Positions 9,611 to 18,446 of a DNA stretch of 64,000 nucleotides are shown here, piece by piece. The stretch spans positions 1,054,001-1,118,000 of the forward strand of contig NC_014165.1 of the NCBI RefSeq assembly GCF_000092645.1, written 5' to 3'. The notes under the pieces are model-generated. The model saw only the letters and a program-made list of their open reading frames with translations. It was not told the DNA's origin and made no database searches. Made by a program: the position numbers and the translations under genes. The DNA is from Thermobispora bispora DSM 43833 (GTDB lineage Bacteria; Actinomycetota; Actinomycetes; Streptosporangiales; Streptosporangiaceae). How positions within the stretch are numbered: position 1 is the stretch's first letter; every line of letters begins with the position of its first letter.

Positions 9611-10444
9611 GTGAACAGCGGGGCTATCGGAATCTTCGACAGCGGCGTCGGCGGCCTCACCGTCGCCCGCGCGATCATCGACCAGCTCCCCAACGAGTCG
9701 ATCTTCTACGTGGCGGACACCGCGCGACAGCCGTACGGGCCGAAGCCGATCGCGAAGGTCCGCGAGTACGCGCTGGAGGTGATGGACCACCTCGTCGAGC
9801 ACGAGGTGAAGATGCTGGTCATCGCCTGCAACAGCGCGAGCGCGGCGGTGCTCCGGGACGCGCGGGAGCGGTACTCCGTGCCGGTCGTCGAGGTCATCCA
9901 GCCGGCGGTGCGCCGGGCCGTACGGGTGACGAAGAACCGCAAGGTCGGGGTGATCGGGACCCGGGCCACGATCGAGTCGATGGCCTACCACGACGCCTTC
10001 GCCGCCGCCCCCGACATCGAGCTGGTCGCGGTGGCCGCGCCGCTGCTGGTGGAGTTCGTCGAGCGCGGGGAGACGATGAGCAAGGAGCTCATCGAGGTGA
10101 TCCGCGGGTACCTCAAGCCCATCCTCGACGCCGGGTGCGACACGCTGATCCTCGGGTGCACCCACTACCCGCTGCTCACCGGGGCCATCTCCTATGTGGC
10201 GGGCGACGGGGTCACGCTCGTGTCGAGCGCGGAGGAGACCGCCAAGGACGTCTACCGGATCCTGCACGACCGCGGGATGTTCAACGCGGAGGCCGAGCCC
10301 TTCCACCGGTTCCGCGCGACCGGTGACACCGCCCTCTTCGCCCGCCTCGGCCGGCGGTTCCTCGGGCCGGAGCTCCGGTACGTCGAGGTCGCGACGCTGG
10401 GGCTGAGGAGCGGCCGGCAACCATCCGGCGCCGGGAGCTCGTGA
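9611..10444 (+). CDS. murI: Glutamate racemase
   Basis: Interconverts L- and D-glutamate, supplying D-Glu for peptidoglycan. The 277-residue product shows [17 protein letters not shown] at the N-terminus, the first catalytic Cys in [11 protein letters not shown] (about residue 74), and the second in [11 protein letters not shown] (about 184), so both acid/base cysteines are present. The GTG at 9611 is preferred, because GGAAGG (9598-9603) lies seven bases upstream; the GTG at 9605 would be too close. It heads the murI, MBL hydrolase, rph, rdgB cluster usual for actinobacteria. Confidence 0.94.
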   Translation: MNSGAIGIFDSGVGGLTVARAIIDQLPNESIFYVADTARQPYGPKPIAKVREYALEVMDHLVEHEVKMLVIACNSASAAVLRDARERYSVPVVEVIQPAVRRAVRVTKNRKVGVIGTRATIESMAYHDAFAAAPDIELVAVAAPLLVEFVERGETMSKELIEVIRGYLKPILDAGCDTLILGCTHYPLLTGAISYVAGDGVTLVSSAEETAKDVYRILHDRGMFNAEAEPFHRFRATGDTALFARLGRRFLGPELRYVEVATLGLRSGRQPSGAGSS

Positions 10445-10492
10445 TGCGCGCTGGGAGCTCGGGATGAGATCGACGGGCGGTGGGAGCTGGGG

Positions 10493-11248
10493 ATGAAGGT
10501 CACGATCGTCGGGTGCTCGGGAAGCTTCCCCGGACCGGACAGCCCTTCCTCCGGGTACCTCGTGGAGGCGGAGGGCTTCCGGTTGATGATGGACTTCGGC
10601 AACGGGGCGCTCGGGGCGCTCCAGCGGTTCCTCGGCCTGTACGACCTGGACGCGGTCCTCCTCACCCATCTGCACGCCGATCACTGCCTCGACCTGTGCG
10701 CCTACCACGTGGTGCGCACGTACACCCCGGACGGCCCGCTGCCCGGCAAGGTGCCGGTCTACGGGCCGCGGGACACCGCCCAGCGCCTCAACGCGGCGTA
10801 CGGCATGCCGCACGAGCCGGTCTTGGAGAACTCGTTCGAGTTCATCCCGGTCACCACGGGGGTGCGGCGGATCGGGCCGTTCGAGGTGACCGCCGCCCCG
10901 ATGAACCACCCCGTCGAGACGTACGGCTACCGCATCACCTACGGCGGCCGGTCCGTGGTCTACTCGGGGGACACCGGCGAGTCGGCCGAGCTGGTCGAGC
11001 TGGCGCGCGACGCCGACCTGCTGCTCTGCGAGGCGTCGTTCCTCGACGCGCCGGGGCAGCCGCCCGGCCTGCACCTCAACGGCCGCCAGGCCGCCGAGCA
11101 CGCCGCCCGCGCCGGGGTGGGCACGCTCGTCCTCACCCACCTCGTCCCCTGGTACGACCCCGCCCGGATCCTGGAGGACGCCTCCCGCGGCGGTTTCGAC
11201 GGGCGGATGGAACTGGCGCGGAGCGGCGCCGTCTATGACCTAGGGTGA
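10493..11248 (+). CDS. MBL-fold metal-dependent hydrolase
   Basis: A 251-residue metallo-beta-lactamase-fold protein. The metal-binding motif is [10 protein letters not shown] (HxHxDH, about residue 59), with further ligands in PMNHPVET (about 138), YSGDTGES (about 161) and LTHLVP (about 211). It resembles RNase Z/PhnP-like phosphodiesterases, but the exo-site of true tRNase Z is not evident. Its place between murI and rph is conserved in actinobacteria; the substrate is unknown. GGGAGCTGGGG precedes the ATG. The stop codon lies five bases before the rph start. Confidence 0.88.
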   Translation: MKVTIVGCSGSFPGPDSPSSGYLVEAEGFRLMMDFGNGALGALQRFLGLYDLDAVLLTHLHADHCLDLCAYHVVRTYTPDGPLPGKVPVYGPRDTAQRLNAAYGMPHEPVLENSFEFIPVTTGVRRIGPFEVTAAPMNHPVETYGYRITYGGRSVVYSGDTGESAELVELARDADLLLCEASFLDAPGQPPGLHLNGRQAAEHAARAGVGTLVLTHLVPWYDPARILEDASRGGFDGRMELARSGAVYDLG

Positions 11249-11253
11249 CCTGT

Positions 11254-11997
11254 ATGACACGTTCAGACGGTCGGCGACCCGACCAGCTCCGCCCGGTGAC
11301 GATCACCCGTAACTGGCTCGCCCACGCCGAAGGCTCCGTCCTGGTGGAGTTCGGCGCGACCAAGGTGCTGTGCGCCGCGACCGTGGAGGCGGGCAACGTC
11401 CCCCGCTGGCGCAAGGGCAGCGGCCTGGGCTGGGTGACGGCCGAGTACGCCATGCTGCCCCGCGCCACCGGCACGCGCAGCGAGCGCGAGTCGGTGAAGG
11501 GGAAGATCGGCGGCCGCACCCATGAGATCTCCCGGCTGATCGGCCGGGCCCTGCGGGCCTGCGTGGACTTCAAGGTGATGGGGGAGAACTCGATCATCAT
11601 CGACTGCGACGTCCTGCAGGCCGACGGCGGCACCCGGACCGCCGCGATCACCGGGGCGTTCGTCGCCCTCGCCGACGCCGTGGCGTGGATGCGGGCGAAC
11701 GAGGTCTGCCTCGGTGACCCCCTGGTGAACTCGGTCTCCGCGGTCTCGGTCGGGATCGTCGGCTCCGAACCCCTGCTCGATCTCTGCTATGAGGAGGACG
11801 TCGTCGCCGAGACCGACATGAACGTGGTGATGACCGGAGCCGGGGCGTTCGTCGAGGTGCAGGGCACCGCCGAGGGCGCGCCGTTCGGCCGGGACCAGCT
11901 CAACGCGCTGCTCGACCTCGCCACGGCCGGCTGCGCCGAGCTCGCCCGCATCCAGGCCGAGGCGCTCGGCCGGGACCTCCCGGGGAGCGGCGCATGA
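11254..11997 (+). CDS. rph: Ribonuclease PH
   Basis: Phosphorolytic 3'-5' exoribonuclease that trims tRNA 3' ends. The 247-residue product carries the family hallmarks [15 protein letters not shown] at the N-terminus, [14 protein letters not shown] (about 53-66), [11 protein letters not shown], and the catalytic [16 protein letters not shown] (about 109-124). The ATG at 11254 is taken as the start because conserved sequence begins there; a GTG at 11245, overlapping the previous stop, is less likely. The last four bases overlap the rdgB start (ATGA), indicating coupling. Confidence 0.95.
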   Translation: MTRSDGRRPDQLRPVTITRNWLAHAEGSVLVEFGATKVLCAATVEAGNVPRWRKGSGLGWVTAEYAMLPRATGTRSERESVKGKIGGRTHEISRLIGRALRACVDFKVMGENSIIIDCDVLQADGGTRTAAITGAFVALADAVAWMRANEVCLGDPLVNSVSAVSVGIVGSEPLLDLCYEEDVVAETDMNVVMTGAGAFVEVQGTAEGAPFGRDQLNALLDLATAGCAELARIQAEALGRDLPGSGA

Positions 11998-12608
11998 GCG
12001 CGCGCGTGGTGCTCGCCACCCGGAACGCCGGGAAGATCGCCGAGCTGCGCCGGATCCTCGCCGAGGCGCGGCTGCCGGTCGAGCTCGTCGGCCTGGAGGA
12101 GTTCCCCGGCGTCGGCGAGATCGCCGAGACCGGCGGCTCGTTCGCGGAGAACGCGCTGATCAAGGCGCGCGCCGTGGCGAGGGAGACCGGACTGCCCGCG
12201 ATCGCCGACGACTCCGGGCTCTGCGTGGAGATCATGAACGGCATGCCGGGGATCTTCTCCGCCCGGTGGGCGGGACGGCACGGCGATGACAAGGCCAACC
12301 TCGACCTGCTGCTCGCCCAGCTCGGCGACGTGCCGGACGAGCGGCGCAAGGCCCACTTCGCCTGCGCCGCGGCGCTCGCGCTGCCGTCGGGCGAGGAGCA
12401 CGTCGTCGAGGGCGCGCTCTACGGCGTGGTGATCCGCGAGCCGCGCGGCACGAACGGCTTCGGCTACGACCCGATCTTCGTGCCGGAGGGCGAGACCCGG
12501 ACCACCGCGGAGATGTCCCCCGAGGAGAAGGACGCGATCAGCCACCGCGGCCGGGCGTTCCGCGCGCTCGTCCCGGTCATCGCCCGCGCTCTGGGCCTGA
12601 CCGCGTAG
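11994..12608 (+). CDS. rdgB: RdgB/HAM1 non-canonical purine NTP pyrophosphatase
   Basis: Hydrolyses dITP, ITP and XTP to monophosphates, cleansing the nucleotide pool. The 204-residue product shows [14 protein letters not shown] at the N-terminus, [13 protein letters not shown], the metal-binding IADDSGLCV (about residue 69), and [11 protein letters not shown] with a terminal [11 protein letters not shown]. The length is normal. It overlaps rph by four bases. After it comes a 199-base gap of very GC-rich sequence that holds no recognisable gene. Confidence 0.95.
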   Translation: MSARVVLATRNAGKIAELRRILAEARLPVELVGLEEFPGVGEIAETGGSFAENALIKARAVARETGLPAIADDSGLCVEIMNGMPGIFSARWAGRHGDDKANLDLLLAQLGDVPDERRKAHFACAAALALPSGEEHVVEGALYGVVIREPRGTNGFGYDPIFVPEGETRTTAEMSPEEKDAISHRGRAFRALVPVIARALGLTA

Positions 12609-12807
12609 CCGGCCGGCGGCTCCGGCGCGCCGGCCCGCCGCCGCGCCCGCCCGGGCCCGCGCCCGGGGTCCCGGAGATCCCATTCGGCCACGCCGCGCCG
12701 CCGCGCCGGCCCGGGCCGGCGAGGTTTGAAGTTGGGAAAAACGACCGTGCCGGCGGCCGTCCCCCTCTAGCATCGGCGGCTGATGCGCGAGAGGGGGGCC
12801 GTAGCAC

Positions 12808-14085
12808 GTGAACCGAGAAAGGGCCAAGCGCCACTCCAGATGGCGACTGCCGAGCGGCGTGTACAACCCGATCGTCAGCCCGGACGGGCGCCGCTGGCGT
12901 GACTACGAGCGGGCGGCTGAGACCGCGCCGCCGTTCCCCGCCCGCGGCGACGGCCGCCCCGCCATGGCGAACGGCGTCACGGGCGGCGTGCTGGGCCGGC
13001 TCGTGAACGGGACCGGCCCCGGCCACGGCGGCTCGCCCAACGGCGCGGTCGGCGGGCTCGCCAATGGCCTCATGAACGGGACCGCCGGCCATCTCGCGAT
13101 GGACCTGCTCGGCGGGGCGGACCGGGCGCCTGCCGAGCACCACCGGCCCGGCCCCGCCGTACCGGATCGCCCGGAGGCCGGAGGCGGGGAGGCCACCGGT
13201 GACGCGCGGGAGCCCGCGCCGGCCGACCGCCCGATACCCGAGGTGCCCGAGCCCAGGACGGCGGCCGACGACGCGGACCCGTCGCCGGCCGTGGAGCTCC
13301 CGGCGCCGGCCCGGATCGGCGACGACGCCGGCGTCCCGGCGGAGGACGACCGCGCGCCCGAGCCGGAGGGGACCGGCGAGACCGCGGAGGAGACCCGGGA
13401 CACCGAGCCGGTGGAGACCGTGGCGCGCGGTGACGCGGAGCGGATCGTGACCGCCGAGGAGGAGGCCGAGCTCGACTGGCTCGACCGCCCGAACCGGCCG
13501 CCCCGGCTCGAGGAGACCCGGCCGTACGGCAGACCGGGCGGGCTCGCCGAGCCGACCCCGGAGAGCCAGGCGAACCTGGAGCAGGCGGTGAACGGCCGGT
13601 TCCCGGACCCGCGGGGCACCTGGATCCGGTTGATCAACGCCGAGGGCCCGACCGAGGACCCGTTCCGGTCCACGAACGCCGTGGACTGCGCGCTCGCGGT
13701 GATCTCGACCTGGCACGGCGAGCCGGTGGTGGCGGCGCGGCGGCTGCCGGAGTACGACCCGTCGGGCCGTCCCCTGCTCACGGGGGAGACCGGGGGAGTG
13801 GCCCGGGCCGAGGCGTGGCTGGGGCATCGGTTCGAGTACGTGGGCCACGGCTGCCGCGCCTACACCGCGATCGCGGAGCGGCTGCGGGCCGCGGGGCACG
13901 GCGGGTCCGCGGTGCTGATCACCCGCTGGCCGGGCGGTGGCAGCCACGCGTGGAACGCGGTGAACTGCCGCGGCGAGGTGCTGTGGATCGACGCCCAGCG
14001 GGGCCACATGGCGGTGGAGCCGCCGTACGAGGACGTCACCGCCGTGTTCGCGGTGATCATGGACCGGCACGGCCGGCGGATGTGA
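12808..14085 (+). CDS. Tox-PL (papain-fold toxin 1, glutamine deamidase) protein
   Basis: A 425-residue protein in two parts. Residues about 1-250 are Ala/Gly/Pro/Glu-rich and low in complexity, with no signal peptide or membrane segment. Residues about 255-425 look like the Tox-PL papain-like domain of bacterial polymorphic toxins: catalytic Cys in TNAVDCALAVISTWHG, His in GGGSHAWNAVNCRG, and Asp in LWIDAQRGHM, in the expected order. Family members deamidate glutamine or cleave peptides. No immunity gene or secretion apparatus gene lies nearby. The start is GTG at 12808 with a G-rich stretch upstream. Domain assignment is by motif only. Confidence 0.7.
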   Translation: MNRERAKRHSRWRLPSGVYNPIVSPDGRRWRDYERAAETAPPFPARGDGRPAMANGVTGGVLGRLVNGTGPGHGGSPNGAVGGLANGLMNGTAGHLAMDLLGGADRAPAEHHRPGPAVPDRPEAGGGEATGDAREPAPADRPIPEVPEPRTAADDADPSPAVELPAPARIGDDAGVPAEDDRAPEPEGTGETAEETRDTEPVETVARGDAERIVTAEEEAELDWLDRPNRPPRLEETRPYGRPGGLAEPTPESQANLEQAVNGRFPDPRGTWIRLINAEGPTEDPFRSTNAVDCALAVISTWHGEPVVAARRLPEYDPSGRPLLTGETGGVARAEAWLGHRFEYVGHGCRAYTAIAERLRAAGHGGSAVLITRWPGGGSHAWNAVNCRGEVLWIDAQRGHMAVEPPYEDVTAVFAVIMDRHGRRM

Positions 14086-14165
14086 CGGGCGCCCGGCCCG
14101 GCGCGCCGGGAACGGTGCGCGGCCGGCTCCGCCGGCGGGGAGCGTGGCGGGGCGGGCCGTGATCG

Positions 14166-14735
14166 CTAGGCCGCCGGCGGGAGGGTCTTCCTGGCGTCGC
14201 GCAGCACGCCCGCCCACCACAGCAGCCGGTCGAGCATGATCGCCGCGGCGCGGCCGGCCTGCTCCGGGTGCCGCGGCCGGCCGGCGTCGTCGAACCGCTC
14301 GTGGGCCATGTGGAAGCTCACCGAGTCACGGACGAGCACGGCCTCGAGCTCGGCGAAGACCTGTTTGAGCTGCTCCACCGCGCGCAACCCGCCGCCCAGC
14401 CCGCCGTAGGAGACGAAGGCCACCGGCTTGGCCCGCCACTCGTCCCGCACCGAGTCGATGGCGAGCTTGAGGGACGCCGGATATCCGTGGTTGTACTCGC
14501 AAGTGATCACCACGAACGCGTCCGCGGCGCCGATGCGGGCGGCGAAGGCGCGCACCTCGGGACCGGGCGCGGCGCGCATCACGGCCGGCAACGGGGTGTA
14601 CTTCAGGTCGATGACGTCGAGGTCGACGTCGTACCGCGTCACCTGGTCGATGAACCAGTTCGCCACGGTGTCGGCGAACCGTCCCTCGCGGGTGCTCGCG
14701 ACGATCGCCGCGAGCCGGATCGGGGGGCCGGCCAT
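14166..14735 (-). CDS. NADPH-dependent FMN reductase (flavodoxin-like)
   Basis: A 189-residue flavoprotein reductase. It has the flavin-phosphate loop as ASTREGRFADTVANWF at residues about 13-28, ITCEYNHGYPASLKLAID (about 77-94), and SYGGLGGGLRAVEQLK (about 108-123), all typical of NADPH-dependent FMN/quinone reductases. AGGAG lies eight bases before the ATG. It is the third gene of a minus-strand run after the MFS exporter and TetR repressor, so it is probably part of the same drug/quinone-stress response (inference). It converges with the Tox-PL gene. Confidence 0.87.
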   Translation of the reverse strand: MAGPPIRLAAIVASTREGRFADTVANWFIDQVTRYDVDLDVIDLKYTPLPAVMRAAPGPEVRAFAARIGAADAFVVITCEYNHGYPASLKLAIDSVRDEWRAKPVAFVSYGGLGGGLRAVEQLKQVFAELEAVLVRDSVSFHMAHERFDDAGRPRHPEQAGRAAAIMLDRLLWWAGVLRDARKTLPPAA

Positions 14736-14760
14736 GCCGCTGACTCCTCACCTCATGTCG

Positions 14761-15441
14761 TCATGTCCCCGGTGGCGGCGGATCCCCGTCCCCGGCCCGC
14801 GCGGACACGGCCTGCCAGGCGCGCACCACGTCGTCCCAGCCCGCCGGCGGGGCGGGCAGCGGCCGTGCCGCGGCGGGCCGCAGCCCGTCGAGCACGATCG
14901 CGGTGAACCGCCGCCGCAGCGCGGGGTCGCGGTCGCGGTGCGCCACGCGCAGCTCGCGCAGCACGCCGAGCACGAGGGCGATGTCGTGCGCGTTGACGTC
15001 GGCGCGCAGCACGCCCGCGGCCTGGGCGCGGTCGACGAGCCGCTGCACCGCCTCACGGGCCCGCCGGCTCGCCTGGAGGATCTCCTCGGTCACCGTGAAG
15101 GAGCCGGTCACCCGGGGCGATCCGTCCACGCCCGCCTCGACGCAGGCCTCGAGGAACCCGGTGAAGCCCGCCCACGGGTCGGGGTGGGCGCACGCCTCCT
15201 CTGCGGCCCGGCGGGTGTCCTCCATGGTCGCCATGGTGAGCGCCCGCATGAGGTCTTCCTTGCTCGGATACCGCCGGTAGAGGGTGCCCATCCCGACGCC
15301 GGCCCGTTCGGCGATCACGGAGACCGGCGCGTCCGGGCCGTACTCGATGAACACCTCGCGGGCCGCGGCCAGGATGCGCGCGTCGTTGCGCGCGGCGTCG
15401 GCGCGGCGATGCACGGCCTTCTCGGGGGTCATGCCGCCCAT
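14761..15441 (-). CDS. TetR-family transcriptional repressor
   Basis: A 226-residue regulator. The N-terminal helix-turn-helix is clear: NDARILAAAREVFIEYG, then VSVIAERAGVGMGTLYRRYP and SKEDLMRAL. The C-terminal part is a helical ligand domain. The ATG at 15441 (or 15432) has no good ribosome-binding site. The reading frame is open upstream for about 1.4 kb, and a single-base correction in the MFS gene would join exporter and repressor into one 759-residue protein. Likely targets are the palindromes at 17081-17096 and 17134-17149. Confidence 0.87.
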   Translation of the reverse strand: MGGMTPEKAVHRRADAARNDARILAAAREVFIEYGPDAPVSVIAERAGVGMGTLYRRYPSKEDLMRALTMATMEDTRRAAEEACAHPDPWAGFTGFLEACVEAGVDGSPRVTGSFTVTEEILQASRRAREAVQRLVDRAQAAGVLRADVNAHDIALVLGVLRELRVAHRDRDPALRRRFTAIVLDGLRPAAARPLPAPPAGWDDVVRAWQAVSARAGDGDPPPPGT

Positions 15442-17039
15442 GCTACTGAACAGAACGCTCCGCTCACCTTCCCGGCGCTCCGGGCCACCCGGCCGGCCAC
15501 CGGACCGGACCCGGCCCGGGCGAGGCAGCGGAGCCGCCTCCGCGGGCGGCGCGGCGCGCCCGGGCCCCGCCGGCCGCCCCGGCAGCGCCAGGGCGGGCAG
15601 CAGCGCGACCACGCTGAGCGCCACCGTCCACCAGAACGCGTGGCTGAAGGCGGCGGCCTGCTCCGCCGCCGGCGCGCCGTCGTCCCGCCCGAGCCCGCGC
15701 TGCAGCACCACGGCGAGCAGCGGGTCCCGGACGAGGCGCCCAGCCGCTGCAGGATGACCAGCGCGCCGGCGGCCTGGGGCACCTCCTCCTTCGGCAGCTC
15801 CCGGTACGCGGCGGCGGTGAGCGGCATGGCCGCGGCCCCCAGCCCCAGCCCGCGCAGGACCAGCGCCGCGGCCGACCACGGCCGGTCGTCGGCGATGCCC
15901 GCCTGGGTGAACGGCAGCGTGCCGGCGATGGTGATCGCGATGCCGGCGAGCACGATCGCGCGGGGCCCGAACCGGTCGACCAGCACGCCCACGATCGCCA
16001 GCGCCGCGACCATGCCGGCTCCCTGCGGGGCGAGCATCAGCCCGGCCTGCAGCGGGTCGAGCCCGCGGGCCTGCTGGTAGTAGGCCGGGAGCAGGAACAT
16101 CAGCCCGAACAGCGACGCGCCGGAGAGGAAGATCAGCACGCTCGCCACGGTGAACGGCCGGTGCCGGAAGAGGCGGAGGTCGACCGCGGGAGCCCGCCCC
16201 GGCCGGCGGGCGTGGAGCACGAACCCGGCCACCAGCGCCACCCCCACCGCGGTGAACGCCCACACCGGCGTTCCGGCGGGCCGGCCGCCGGTCCCGCCCG
16301 ACAGCGACAGGCCGTACAGCAGGGCGGCGGCCCCGGGGGAGAGGAGCAGGATCCCGGCGAGGTCCAGCCGTGGCGCCGGGCCCCGCGGATCGCGCGGCAG
16401 GCCGCGCCAGGCGAGGAGGAGCGCCACGGCGCCGAGCGGGACATAGGCGGCGAAGGCCGCGCGCCAGCCGAGGCCCTCGACGAGCAGGCCGCCCAGGGTG
16501 GGGCCGGCGATCGGGGCGAGCTGGGTGGGGACGCTCACCATGCTCATGACCCGGCCGATCCGGCGCGGGCCGGCCGCCCGGACCAGGATCACCTGCGCGA
16601 GCGGCGGGATCATCCCCGCACCGAGGCCCTGCAGCACGCGGAAGACGATGAGGCTCTCCAGCGACCAGGCGAGGCCGCACAGCGCCGCGCCGCCGATGAA
16701 GAGGGACAGCGAGGCGAGCCACATCGCCCGCGCGCCGAACCGCGCCACCGACCACCCGGTCAGCGGCACCACCGTGGCGAGGGCGAGCAGGTGGCCGGTG
16801 GCCGCCCACGGCAGCGCGGCCGGCGGTCCGGCCAGGTCGCGGCCGATGCTGCCGAGCGCGACGAAGACCACGGTCGCGTCCAGCGCCGACGTGAACGCCC
16901 CCGCCACGATCACGACGCCGAGCCGTACCAGCGCGCCGTCGATCCGCTCGCCCGGCCGGTCCGCCGGTCCGCCGGCCGTACCGGAACGGAGGCCCGGGTG
17001 CGGCCGGGCGCCGCGCCCGGTGGGGTGGTGACCGCCCAC
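15429..17039 (-). pseudogene. MFS drug exporter (DHA2/EmrB type), frameshifted near the 3' end
   Basis: Proton-driven multidrug exporter by family. The first 435 or so residues show many transmembrane helices and MFS motifs: LDATVVFVALG in helix 1, RVLQGLGAGMIPP, and GPTLGGLLVEGLGWRAAF. After LVILQRLGASSGT the frame turns into an Arg/Pro/Cys-rich nonsense tail, while the neighbouring frame reads LLAVVLQRGLG, as expected for the family. The break is at a CCC run (15722-15728 in plus coordinates), consistent with one missing base. The start is GTG at 17039, with AAGGAAGG upstream. It could be real inactivation or a sequencing error. Confidence 0.8.
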
Positions 17040-17080
17040 GATCCGCCTTCCTTCCGCCCGCGCGCCTCGACCTGGAACGG

Positions 17081-17096
17081 AGCGGAGCGCTCCGCT
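17081..17096. promoter_or_regulatory. Perfect 16-bp palindrome, candidate TetR operator 1
   Basis: AGCGGAGCGCTCCGCT is its own reverse complement. It lies 42 bases upstream of the exporter start and 97 bases upstream of the oxidoreductase start, in the divergent intergenic region. This is the size and symmetry expected of a TetR-family operator; the repressor is encoded downstream of the exporter. Confidence 0.65.
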
Positions 17097-17133
17097 ACGA
17101 TTGACTCTACGGCCGCTTGGGCGCCGAATCAAG

Positions 17134-17149
17134 AGCGGAGCGCTCCGTT
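17134..17149. promoter_or_regulatory. Near-perfect palindrome, candidate TetR operator 2
   Basis: AGCGGAGCGCTCCGTT repeats operator 1 with one arm base changed; the inner 12 bases are perfectly symmetric. The two sites are 53 bp centre to centre, about five helical turns, flanking a TTGACT hexamer at 17101-17106 that could be a -35 element. A partial copy, GAACGCTCCGCTCA, occurs at about 15453. Confidence 0.62.
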
Positions 17150-17192
17150 CTGATCTGTGGGATCGGATCGGACAAGACGGGAGGTGGACGGC

Positions 17193-18105
17193 ATGGGGCG
17201 GCGGGTCGTGTTCTTCGCGTACGGCGGTCCGGAGGTGCTGCGCCTCATCGAGGAGGAGCCGCCCGAGCCCGGGGTGGGCGAGATCCGGGTACGGGTCCGC
17301 GCCGCGGGCGTCAACCCCGTGGACTGCAAGATCCGCAGCGGCGCCTTCGCGGCTCCCGGCGACACCTTCCCCCAGTCCCTGGGCAACGAGTTCGCCGGCG
17401 TCGTCGACGCGGTGGGACCGGGGGTGGCGAGCCCGTCGGTGGGCGACGAGGTGCTGGGCTTCACCGTCGCCGCGGCCTACGCCGACCACGTGGTCGTCCC
17501 GGCCGGCCACGTCACCGCCAAGCCCGCCGGGCTGCCGTGGGAGGTCGCCGGGGCCCTCTCCGCCGTGGGCCAGACCGCCCACCACGCGGTACGGGAGCTC
17601 GGGGTCGCCCCCGGAGAGACACTGCTGGTCCACGCCGCGGCGGGCGGGGTGGGGACCGTGGCGGTGCAGCTCGCCCGCGACCTCGGCGCCCGGGTGATCG
17701 GCACCGCCCGCCCGCGCAACCACGGCTACCTGCGCGAGCTCGGGGCGATCCCCGGTCGCGTACGGCCCCGGGCTGGCCGAGCGCGTCCGGGCCATCGCCC
17801 CGGAGGGCGTGGACGCCGCGCTCGACGCCGTCGGCGGGGAGGCGATCACCGTCTCCCTCGCCCTGGTGCGCGACCGGCGGCGGATCGGGACCCTGGTGGA
17901 CGACGAGGCCGCCGCGGTCCACGGCATCCGCCGGCTGCGCGGCGCCCGCTCCGCCGGGACCCTGGCCGAGCTGGCCGCGCGGTGCGCCTCGGGCGCGCTC
18001 CGGCTGCCCGTGACCCGGCGCTATCCCCTCGCCGCGGCGGCGGACGCGCACCGCGAGATGGAGACCGGCCACGTGCGCGGCAAGATCGTCCTCACCATGG
18101 AGTGA
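17193..18105 (+). pseudogene. NADPH:quinone oxidoreductase (zinc-free MDR), frameshifted
   Basis: Medium-chain reductase family, quinone oxidoreductase type. The N-terminal catalytic half (FAYGGPEVLRLIEEEPPEPG, then AAGVNPVDCKIRSG) and the Rossmann loop HAAAGGVGTVAVQLARDLGA are intact. After YLRELGAIP the frame breaks at the CCCC run 17750-17753. The correct continuation, VAYGPGLAERVRAIAPEGVDAALDAVGGE, is in another frame and runs to 18105 with the usual ending HVRGKIVLTME. Removing one C restores 303 codons. The start is ATG at 17193 with GGGAGGTGG upstream. It is divergent from the MFS exporter and probably under the same TetR control. Confidence 0.82.
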
Positions 18106-18287
18106 CCGCGGCACCGCCCGGGCTCCGGGCGGCCGGCGCGGCACGCCGCCGGGCGGGGCGGAGCGGAGCGTGCCGCCGGGACGGCCCGCGGTCGTGACCG
18201 GGCATCGCCTCCGGCGCGATGGCCCGGACGGCCGGGCCCATGGCGGATCATGGCGGACCCTCGGGCGGGGCCTCACCCGGACCGGAA

Positions 18288-18327
18288 AAGCGGACACGGC
18301 CGCGCCCGCATGGCGGCGGCCGTGTCC
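18288..18327 (-). terminator. Terminator for the ABC transporter operon
   Basis: 12-base perfect arms at 18292-18303 and 18316-18327 around a 12-base loop; read on the minus strand the stem is followed by GCTTTTCC. It lies about 120 bases beyond the permease stop. The rest of 18106-18446 is GC-rich and shows no gene. Confidence 0.6.
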
Positions 18328-18446
18328 TCCGATGCCGCAGATCACTATTGGGATGTCCACCGGCGCGTCCGGCGGCCGGGATGGCGGTCGGACGCTCACC
18401 GGGTGACCGGTGCCCCGATCACCGTGACGGGCCGCGATCGGCCGGT

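Noticed and set aside
14761-16809. A 682-residue single open frame read as one new protein
   Set aside because: Its first two-thirds is the wrong frame of the MFS exporter; only the last 280 or so codons (exporter tail after the frameshift, then TetR) are meaningful.
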